Source: Planctomycetota bacterium
GTDB taxonomy: Bacteria > Planctomycetota > Phycisphaerae > Tepidisphaerales > Tepidisphaeraceae
Direction: 5' to 3'
DNA length: 13,600 nt
Assembly: GCA_029777755.1 (NCBI GenBank)
Contig: JAKORQ010000158.1
Location: 1-13,600 of the forward strand
In this document: positions 7,456 through 12,593 of the stretch, piece after piece
Layout of the letters: each line of letters starts with the position of its first letter
Position numbering within the stretch: position 1 is the stretch's first letter
Program-made: the position numbers and the translations under genes
Notes under the pieces: generated by a model
The model's input: only the letters and a program-made list of their open reading frames with translations
The model's database searches: none
What the model was told of the DNA's origin: nothing

Positions 7456-7521
7456 CATCTTCCATGCCGCCGCCGCGGGACGCCTGCCAGTTCGTCCGCG
7501 AAACGTCGGCCAGGGAAGATG
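7456..7521 (+). promoter_or_regulatory. Possible leader structure covering the first rne start codon
   Basis: Nearly the whole ptsI-rne gap can fold into one long stem. CATCTTCC at 7456-7463 pairs with GGAAGATG at 7514-7521, which includes the purine-rich site and the ATG at 7519. Inside it GCCG at 7466-7469 pairs with CGGC at 7507-7510. At the tip CGCGGGACG at 7474-7482 pairs with CGTCCGCG at 7493-7500, with one bulged G. Base pairing is read directly from the sequence; stability was not computed. E. coli RNase E controls its own mRNA through a 5' leader hairpin, so an analogous role is conceivable but not shown. Confidence 0.4.
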
Positions 7522-10302
7522 CAAGATGAGCCAACAAACACCAAAGATGAACTGGCCGGTGATCCCAGGGTGGATCCAAAGTCTACACATATGTCCAAGG
7601 AAATGCTGATTAACGTCTCGGAAGGCGAAGAATGCAGAATTGCCCTCCTTGAGAACGGAAAGCTCGAAGAATTTTACATTGAACGCACCAGCGCCACCTC
7701 CCACGTCGGCAACATCTACAAGGGCCGGGTAGTCAACGTCGAGCCGTCGATACAGGCTGCCTTCGTCGACTTCGGCCTCGGCCGGAACGGGTTTCTGCAC
7801 ATCTCCGACCTTCAGCCCAGCTACTTTGGGCACAGGGGCGAGGACGTGACCGAGTCGGTGGGACGCAAGCTGGCCCGCCGCGACCGTCCGCCGATCCAGC
7901 GTTGCCTGCGACGCGGCGATGAGATCGTCGTGCAGATCATCAAGGAGGGGATTGGCACCAAGGGCCCGACGCTCACGACATACCTCTCCATCCCCGGCCG
8001 GATCATCGTCATGATGCCTGGCATGTCCAAGATGGGCATCTCCCGCAAGATTGAGGATGAGGCCGAGCGCAAGCGCCTTCGCCAGATCCTCGATCAGCTT
8101 GAGCCGCCCGAGGATTGCGGGTTCATCATCCGTACCGCCGGCGTGGGTCGCTCGAAGGCGGAGATCCAGCGTGATCTTGCTTACCTCACCCGCCTCTGGC
8201 AGCAGATCAACAAGAAGATCCAGTCCGGCCCCGCTCCCATGACTCTCTACACCGAGGGCGACCTGGTGACGCGCACGGTCCGCGACATCTTCAGCAACGA
8301 GATCGACCGCATCATCGTCGACAACCAGCGGGTGGCCGAGCAGGTGCGCGACTTCATCAAGCTCTCCAGCCCCCGCGCCCGCGACAAGGTGGAGCTGTAC
8401 GCCGAAAAGGTGCCGCTGTTCCACAAGTACAACATCGAGCGCGACATCGAGATGATGTACTCGCGCCATGTGCCGTTGCCGTCGGGCGGCTCGCTGGTCA
8501 TCGACCAGACCGAGGCGGTGGTGGCGATCGACGTAAACTCCGGCAAGTTCCGCGACCATGCCGATGCCGAGACCACGGCCTTCAAGACCGACATGGAGGC
8601 GGCCGAGGAGATCGCCCGCCAGCTGCGCCTTCGCGACCTGGGTGGCGTGATCATCTGCGACTTTATCGACCTGCGCTACGATCGGCATCGCCGCGAGCTT
8701 GAGCAGAAGCTCCATGAGTGCTTCAAGAAGGATCGCGCCAAGACCAAGGTCCTGCGCATGAGCCAGTTCGGGATCATCGAGCTGACCCGCCAGCGCATGC
8801 GGCCGTCAGTGAAGCGATCCATCTACTGCGATTGCCCGCATTGCCGTGGTTCGGGCCTGGTGAAGACCCCCGAGAGTATGAGCCTCGACGTCATGCGCAA
8901 ACTTGCCATCGCCACCAATGATGAGCGCGTGGCGAGGGTTGAACTGACTGTCCACAACGATGTCGCCAACTACCTGAACAACCGCAAGCGTCGCCAGCTT
9001 GCCGACCTGGAGGAGTCCACCGGCAAGAAGATCATCGTCAAGACGGGCAGCGTCCTGGGCCTCGATGAGGTCCGCTACGAGCTGTTCGACTCGCGCGATG
9101 GGCTGGTGCTGATGGACGACCTGCTGATGCTTCCGCCGCAATCGCAGCAGGAGGCGCAGGTGCAGGCCAGGCAGAGCCGCCAGGTGAGCCGTCCCGAGCA
9201 GACGCGCCCATCGCATCCTGGGCGGGAGGTGCGCGAGGAACTCGAAGATATCGCCAATGAGGCAGAAGATCGCGGCAATGAGTCGCTCGGCGAAGAGCGA
9301 AGGGAGAGGGAACCGCAGCGCGCCGGTAACGGCGAGCGCCGCGAGCAACGTCCTGTTGCCCAGCAGCCGGCAGATCGTGCCGCGCCTTCCCCGCAGGATG
9401 ACGAGCAGGATCAGCGCGGCGGTCGTCGGCGACGCGGTCGACGTGGCCGCGGGCGCGGCCGCGGTGAGCAGGGCCCCGGCGAGCCGGGGCATCTCCAGCC
9501 AGAGGTGGTCGAGCGTGTCCCCTCTACCGCGTGGATTCAGATGCCCGGCGAAGAAGATACCCAGCCGGAGACTCCCGAGGAGGCGGCCGCCAACGAGGCC
9601 CAGGCACAGGCCGAGCCTCAGCCTCAACCTGACGTGAAGCCAGCGCCGATTGCTCCCTGGCCGGAGGAACCGCGGCGTACCGAGGAGATCCGCATCGCCC
9701 CGATCGCCGAGGCGGTCGAGCCGGTGCGTCCCCGCCGCCCGTTCCGGCGAACGGAGTCCGCTCCTGTGCAGCGTGAGCTTCCCAAGCCGGTGAAGCGCGA
9801 GGCGCCGGCCGAGCCGGAGCCGGTGAACATGGCCCCCATTGCTGACTGGGACAGCATGCCTGTTGTGCGCCGCAGGACAAAGGCGGCGGCCAGCGCCAAG
9901 GAGGTGGCTCCTGTGGCTGAGCAGCCCAAGGAACAGCCCGCCGAGGCGGCCGAGGCAAAGCCGAAGAAGCGGACAACCCGCAAGACCTCGGCTACGAAGT
10001 CCAGCACGACCAGGAAGACAACCAAGTCTACCAAGTCAACGACTGCGAAGAAGACTACCACTCGCCGCAGCAAGAAGGCCAAGGTCGACGAGCCGGATGT
10101 CTCTGTGGGTGCGGAAGTGGAGCAGCCAACCGACGAGATCTCTCCCGTCGTGGAAGAGCCCAAGGTCCGCATTGCAGATGAGCCGACACTGACGAGGGAC
10201 GGCGATCGCCACCTCGCCAGCGACGAGCCGGCCGACCCGGAGGCTGTCCACGTGGTGAAGACCTACCGCGATCTCGACAATGTCCTCGACTCCGATGAGT
10301 AG
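7519..10302 (+). CDS. rne: Ribonuclease E/G with long disordered basic tail
   Basis: RNase E/G cuts single-stranded RNA and drives mRNA decay and RNA processing. From ATG 7519 it has 927 residues. An S1 domain spans about 60-145 (NIYKGRVVNVEPSIQAAFVD, GFLHISDL), with a longer loop than in E. coli. The 5'-phosphate pocket motif FIIRTAGVGRS has R205 and T206. The catalytic aspartates are D338 (AIDVNSGK) and D381 (CDFIDL), and the zinc-link is CPHCRGSG (C439, C442). After about residue 540 it is low-complexity: acidic/glutamine-rich, an Arg-Gly block (633-649), repeated API motifs (709, 727, 772) and a Lys/Thr/Ser block (814-855). Such tails bind RNA and degradosome partners in other bacteria. 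The start is uncertain: AGGGA lies only 2 nt before ATG 7519, and ATG 7591 (MSKEMLINV) matches family N-termini better. It follows ptsI by 66 nt and may share its transcript. Confidence 0.94.
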   Translation: MQDEPTNTKDELAGDPRVDPKSTHMSKEMLINVSEGEECRIALLENGKLEEFYIERTSATSHVGNIYKGRVVNVEPSIQAAFVDFGLGRNGFLHISDLQPSYFGHRGEDVTESVGRKLARRDRPPIQRCLRRGDEIVVQIIKEGIGTKGPTLTTYLSIPGRIIVMMPGMSKMGISRKIEDEAERKRLRQILDQLEPPEDCGFIIRTAGVGRSKAEIQRDLAYLTRLWQQINKKIQSGPAPMTLYTEGDLVTRTVRDIFSNEIDRIIVDNQRVAEQVRDFIKLSSPRARDKVELYAEKVPLFHKYNIERDIEMMYSRHVPLPSGGSLVIDQTEAVVAIDVNSGKFRDHADAETTAFKTDMEAAEEIARQLRLRDLGGVIICDFIDLRYDRHRRELEQKLHECFKKDRAKTKVLRMSQFGIIELTRQRMRPSVKRSIYCDCPHCRGSGLVKTPESMSLDVMRKLAIATNDERVARVELTVHNDVANYLNNRKRRQLADLEESTGKKIIVKTGSVLGLDEVRYELFDSRDGLVLMDDLLMLPPQSQQEAQVQARQSRQVSRPEQTRPSHPGREVREELEDIANEAEDRGNESLGEERREREPQRAGNGERREQRPVAQQPADRAAPSPQDDEQDQRGGRRRRGRRGRGRGRGEQGPGEPGHLQPEVVERVPSTAWIQMPGEEDTQPETPEEAAANEAQAQAEPQPQPDVKPAPIAPWPEEPRRTEEIRIAPIAEAVEPVRPRRPFRRTESAPVQRELPKPVKREAPAEPEPVNMAPIADWDSMPVVRRRTKAAASAKEVAPVAEQPKEQPAEAAEAKPKKRTTRKTSATKSSTTRKTTKSTKSTTAKKTTTRRSKKAKVDEPDVSVGAEVEQPTDEISPVVEEPKVRIADEPTLTRDGDRHLASDEPADPEAVHVVKTYRDLDNVLDSDE

Positions 10303-10335
10303 CGGTGGCGGTAGAGGCCAGTGAGGAAGAAAAAT

Positions 10336-10364
10336 CGGCCCCGGTGATGATCTCACCGGGGCCG
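10336..10364. terminator. Bidirectional intrinsic terminator between convergent genes
   Basis: CGGCCCCGGTGA at 10336-10347 and TCACCGGGGCCG at 10353-10364 form a perfect 12-bp stem with the loop TGATC. TTTT follows on the plus strand (10365-10368) and an A-run precedes it (10330-10334), which is a T-run on the minus strand. It lies 33 nt after rne and 33 nt after the aminotransferase, so it should end both transcripts. Confidence 0.92.
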
Positions 10365-10397
10365 TTTTGCATACCTGTCCAGGCTTGGGCCAGTTGA

Positions 10398-11510
10398 TCA
10401 CACGAGGCTGTTGAGGATGTCGCAACCCTTTTCCAGCTTCTCGTCAGTGGTCGCGTAGCTGATGCGGAAGTGGGTGTCCTGCGAGCTGAAGACATTGCCC
10501 GGGATGATCAACACATTGTTCTCGATCGCCCTGGTGACAAAGTCCGTGGCGGTGATGCCATCGGGCGCCTTGGGGAACATGTAGAACGCTCCTTCGGGCT
10601 TTACGATCTGGAACTTGCTCGAGAGCTTGTTGTACACCAGGTCGCGCTTGCGGCGATATGCTGCCACCTGCTCGGCCATGGAGACATCCTCTGCGGTGAC
10701 GGCCGCCAACTGCAGTGGGGAGGGGGCGCAGACGAAGGTGTACTGCTGCAGCTTGAGCATCTGCTGGATGATCTCACCCGGACCGGCCGCGTATCCGAGG
10801 CGCCAGCCAGTCATGGCATGGCTCTTAGAGTAACCGCGCAGCACCAGCGTGCGGTCATAGAACTTCGCGGGGCTGTCGGCGCCTTCGCAGTAGGTGAACT
10901 CTTTGTAAATCTCGTCAGAGAGGATGATCAGGTCATGCTTGCGGGCCAGATCCACCGCCGCCTGCACATCCTCGCGGGTCATGACATAGCCGGATGGATT
11001 GCCGGGGGAGTTGAGGATCAGCAGCTTGGTTCGTGGGGTAATCGCCTTCTCAACGCGCTCGGGGTAGAAGCGGAAGTCGGGATAGCTGTCCACGGCCGTG
11101 AGCTTGCCGCCGGCCATCGTCATCAGGTGCTTGTACATCACGAAGTACGGGTCGAGGCAGACTGCTTCGTCGCCGGGATTGATCAACGCCAGCACCGCCA
11201 GCATCAATCCGCCGGAAACACCGGAGGTCACGAACACTTCGCCCGGGTCGCGCCCCAATTCCTTGGTGAGATCGGCATGGACGCGGCTGATCAGCTGATT
11301 GATGCCCTGGGTCTGGGTGTAGCGGTTAAATCCCTTGCGGATCGCCTCGATGGCGGCTTCCTTGCAGGAATCAGGTACATCGAAATCCGGCTGGCCGATG
11401 GATAGATTGATCGGGTCCTTCATCGTTGCCGCAAGGTCAAAGACCTTCCGGATACCCGATGCGTCGACAAGGTTGGCACGGTCGGAGATGAACTGACTGA
11501 TATTTCGCAT
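10398..11510 (-). CDS. PLP-dependent class I/II aminotransferase
   Basis: This 370-residue fold-type I enzyme should move amino groups between an amino acid and a 2-oxo acid in the cytoplasm. The PLP-binding lysine is K229 in GYSKSHAMTGWRLGY. Other family marks are SIGQPDFDVP near the start (37-46), the glycine-rich TSGVSGG (95-101), NSPGNPSG (167-174), SDEIY with D199 and Y202, R237, and the carboxylate-binding arginine R349 in HFRISYA. It belongs to the aspartate/aromatic aminotransferase group (subgroup I-gamma style). Substrate choice cannot be read from sequence, so I give no gene symbol; aspartate, aromatic and branched-chain substrates are all possible. Upstream there is only a weak AGG about 12 nt before the ATG. 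It lies 88 nt downstream of the small basic protein gene and behind that gene's terminator, so it needs read-through or its own promoter, which I could not identify. Confidence 0.93.
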   Translation of the reverse strand: MRNISQFISDRANLVDASGIRKVFDLAATMKDPINLSIGQPDFDVPDSCKEAAIEAIRKGFNRYTQTQGINQLISRVHADLTKELGRDPGEVFVTSGVSGGLMLAVLALINPGDEAVCLDPYFVMYKHLMTMAGGKLTAVDSYPDFRFYPERVEKAITPRTKLLILNSPGNPSGYVMTREDVQAAVDLARKHDLIILSDEIYKEFTYCEGADSPAKFYDRTLVLRGYSKSHAMTGWRLGYAAGPGEIIQQMLKLQQYTFVCAPSPLQLAAVTAEDVSMAEQVAAYRRKRDLVYNKLSSKFQIVKPEGAFYMFPKAPDGITATDFVTRAIENNVLIIPGNVFSSQDTHFRISYATTDEKLEKGCDILNSLV

Positions 11511-11538
11511 GACGGAGTTGACCTACAGATGAAAAAGA

Positions 11539-11573
11539 AGGCACGAAGACGGTTCCAGAACGCCTTCGTGCCT
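11539..11573 (-). terminator. Intrinsic terminator of the small basic protein gene
   Basis: AGGCACGAAG at 11539-11548 and CTTCGTGCCT at 11564-11573 form a perfect 10-bp stem with a 15-nt loop. Read leftward it is followed by a T-rich run (complement of 11531-11538). It lies 25 nt after the stop codon of the small basic protein and 28 nt before the aminotransferase start. Confidence 0.8.
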
Positions 11574-11598
11574 CAAAAATAGTCTTGAGAGTCTTGTG

Positions 11599-11841
11599 CT
11601 ACTTCTTGGCCTTGGCTGCCTTGCCGGCGTTCGCGGCTTCAGCGGCGGCTTCGGCATTCTTGCTCTTTCCACCCTTGCCCAGCGCGAGCTTGCGGTTGGC
11701 TACCTTGGGGAGCTTGTAGATGCTCTGCCCATCGTTCCACTTTTCCTCGTCCTTCAAACGCTGCAGTTTCTCAACCCGGCTGAGGACATTGCGATGCCGG
11801 ATCAGCGTATTTGCGCCCCTCAGGCTGCGGTCAATTGACAT
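11599..11841 (-). CDS. Small basic protein of the planctomycete/Verrucomicrobia/Chlamydia type
   Basis: This 80-residue, lysine-rich protein begins MSIDRSLRGANTLIRHRNVL and continues SRVEKLQRLKDEEKW, then KLPKV. This pattern (a short polar start, RHRNVL.R.E...L, a W, then a LPKV-like core) recalls the small basic protein family (TIGR04137-like, from memory) of the PVC superphylum, whose function I do not know to be established. The last 28 residues are a Lys/Ala tail (GKSKNAEAAAEAANAGKAAKAKK) that looks unstructured and suits nucleic-acid or ribosome binding. ATG 11841 is chosen because GAGGT precedes it by 5 nt; the frame stays open to 12051, but that extension looks random. A promoter at 11914-11942 and a terminator at 11539-11573 make it a one-gene unit. 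High expression is likely but inferred. Confidence 0.85.
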   Translation of the reverse strand: MSIDRSLRGANTLIRHRNVLSRVEKLQRLKDEEKWNDGQSIYKLPKVANRKLALGKGGKSKNAEAAAEAANAGKAAKAKK

Positions 11842-11846
11842 AGTCC

Positions 11847-11851
11847 ACCTC
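11847..11851 (-). promoter_or_regulatory. Ribosome binding site deciding the small basic protein start
   Basis: Leftward GAGGT (11851-11847, within GAGGTGG) is 5 nt before ATG 11841. It rules out the longer reading that would start at 12051. Confidence 0.7.
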
Positions 11852-11913
11852 GTAATATTCTCGTGATTGAAACCCTGGGGAGCATATAGAGACTCTCCGG
11901 CCAAGGGGGCAGT

Positions 11914-11942
11914 ATCATACAAGCGCGCGCAAATCCCGGCAA
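11914..11942 (-). promoter_or_regulatory. Sigma-70-type promoter of the small basic protein gene
   Basis: Leftward TTGCCG (11942-11937, 4 of 6 to TTGACA), a 17-bp spacer and TATGAT (11919-11914, 5 of 6 to TATAAT) form the best promoter match in the window. The start of RNA would be near 11907, giving a leader of about 65 nt before ATG 11841. Confidence 0.6.
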
Positions 11943-12010
11943 GAGCGCAACGTACAGTTCGCCACCACGAAAATGCGGCACACCGCTTTGTAAAGATACA
12001 ACACACAAAA

Positions 12011-12045
12011 AACGCCGGCAGGCCATTGCTGGACCTGTCGGCGTT
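12011..12045 (-). terminator. Intrinsic terminator of the zinc-ribbon gene
   Basis: AACGCCGGCAGG at 12011-12022 pairs with CCTGTCGGCGTT at 12034-12045 over 12 bp with one G-T mismatch, which would be a G-U pair in plus-strand RNA and A-C in minus-strand RNA. Read leftward the stem runs into six T residues (complement of 12007-12012). It begins 30 nt past the zinc-ribbon stop codon. Confidence 0.85.
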
Positions 12046-12074
12046 GCTCATTTTCAGGTTGTTTTTTTCAGCGA

Positions 12075-12311
12075 CTAATCGCCATAGCGATTGGCGTTCT
12101 GGAGAATGCTGCCCGGGCGGGCGAAGCGTTCCCAGGACTGGCTATGGCATTTCGGGCAGACCCTTGGTGGATGAAGGATATCTTCCGGCTCATAACTGCA
12201 CATCCGACACTGTACCTGAAACACCATGGCGCGTTCGGGCGCCGGCGCATACGGGTCGAACTTCGCGAGATCCTTCTTTCCGACAAAATTCTCGATACTG
12301 TACGAGGACAT
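12075..12311 (-). CDS. Small four-cysteine zinc-ribbon (rubredoxin-like) protein
   Basis: This 78-residue protein has two CxxC pairs: C35/C38 in VQCRMCSY and C52/C55 in VCPKCHSQSW. The spacing of 13 residues between pairs and the CPKC knuckle suggest a zinc ribbon like the rubredoxin-like tail of rubrerythrins, binding one Zn or Fe. True rubredoxins have a longer span and acidic loops, so I do not call it rubredoxin. The N-terminal 30 residues (MSSYSIENFVGKKDLAKFDP) are polar, and the C-terminus ends NANRYGD. The start at 12311 is supported by AAGGGAGA 9 nt upstream; an ATG 8 codons earlier (12335) has no such site. Stop TAG is followed by a strong terminator. It lies downstream of a sigma-54 activator gene and may be its target, which is inference. 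Electron transfer, iron handling and protein-binding roles are all open. Confidence 0.8.
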   Translation of the reverse strand: MSSYSIENFVGKKDLAKFDPYAPAPERAMVFQVQCRMCSYEPEDILHPPRVCPKCHSQSWERFARPGSILQNANRYGD

Positions 12312-12320
12312 CTGTCTGGC

Positions 12321-12328
12321 TCTCCCTT
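12321..12328 (-). promoter_or_regulatory. Ribosome binding site deciding the zinc-ribbon start
   Basis: Leftward AAGGGAGA (12328-12321) lies 9 nt before ATG 12311 and favours the 78-residue form over the 86-residue reading from 12335. Confidence 0.65.
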
Positions 12329-12417
12329 CACCCAAGTAACGTGTTGCCGAGAGTACGTCCCAACGGCCCGGTCAGCTATTCGCAAAGGGTATGCCGATCT
12401 GCGAACTGTGCGATGCA

Positions 12418-12423
12418 ATTATA
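12418..12423 (-). promoter_or_regulatory. Candidate -10 box for the zinc-ribbon gene
   Basis: A perfect TATAAT is read leftward at 12423-12418. RNA would start near 12411, giving a leader of about 100 nt. No good -35 is seen at 16-18 bp upstream (the sequence there is AGGGAC-like), so the call is tentative. Confidence 0.4.
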
Positions 12424-12504
12424 CACAATCTTTCGGTAACGTCCCTGAGCCCGCTAAAACGCGGTTTCTCCGTTATCCCCGTCTCCTTGATTACCGACAT
12501 ACTG

Positions 12505-12520
12505 GCCCGATTTATGCCAA
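12505..12520 (-). promoter_or_regulatory. Sigma-54-like promoter element (-24/-12)
   Basis: Read leftward, TTGGCATAAATCGGGC (12520-12505) matches the -24 half TTGGCA exactly and has the invariant GG and GC dinucleotides 12 bp apart, as sigma-54 requires. It deviates at the last two bases of the -24 half (AC-type CG missing) and has GG instead of TT before the final GC. RNA would start near 12493 and run toward the zinc-ribbon gene. Its position next to a sigma-54 activator gene raises the prior, but a chance match is possible. Confidence 0.3.
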
Positions 12521-12522
12521 GC

Positions 12523-12540
12523 TGTCGCAGTGATGCGACA
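12523..12540. repeat. Perfect inverted repeat, possible activator binding site
   Basis: TGTCGCA at 12523-12529 and TGCGACA at 12534-12540 are perfect 7-bp arms around GTGA. The 18-bp size and symmetry suit a dimeric Fis-type helix-turn-helix operator such as those bound by NtrC-family activators. No T-run follows on either strand, so it is not a terminator. It sits directly upstream of the sigma-54-like element. Confidence 0.45.
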
Positions 12541-12552
12541 TGTGGAATGTCG
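12536..12552. repeat. Second inverted repeat overlapping the first
   Basis: CGACAT at 12536-12541 and ATGTCG at 12547-12552 form 6-bp arms around GTGGA. The left arm overlaps the right arm of the 12523-12540 repeat, so as RNA the two hairpins exclude each other. A further CGACAT lies at 12495-12500. Confidence 0.4.
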
Positions 12553-12593
12553 TAAAGCTGTATAAAGGGCTCATTAGCCAGGCGCATCTGCCA

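Noticed and set aside
6666..7598. Leftward open frame (310 codons) opposite ptsI
   Set aside because: Antisense to the conserved PEP-binding half of enzyme I. Serine- and arginine-rich with no recognisable domain.
7261..8715. Long leftward open frame (484 codons) opposite ptsI and rne
   Set aside because: It lies antisense to two clearly identified genes with full catalytic motifs. Its product is rich in His/Asp/Val/Leu runs typical of GC-rich shadow frames and shows no family motif.
8806..9627. Leftward open frame (273 codons) with apparent hydrophobic stretches opposite rne
   Set aside because: The leucine/alanine runs are the reverse of repetitive Arg/Glu/Gln codons in the rne tail, not real membrane segments.
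10470..11405. Rightward open frame (311 codons) opposite the aminotransferase
   Set aside because: Antisense to a gene with all PLP-enzyme motifs. The product looks like a reverse-frame shadow.
11842..12051. 70-codon upstream extension of the small basic protein
   Set aside because: The extension (Cys/Trp/Arg-rich) crosses the best promoter in the region, and the downstream ATG has a proper ribosome binding site.
11867..12439. Rightward open frame of 190 codons over the small basic and zinc-ribbon gene region
   Set aside because: It runs antisense to the zinc-ribbon gene and through a terminator and promoter, and has no ribosome binding site or family motif.
12372..12587. Leftward open frame of 71 codons between the activator and zinc-ribbon genes
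   Set aside because: Neither the ATG at 12587 nor the internal ATG at 12500 has a Shine-Dalgarno sequence. It also covers the inverted repeats and candidate promoters.
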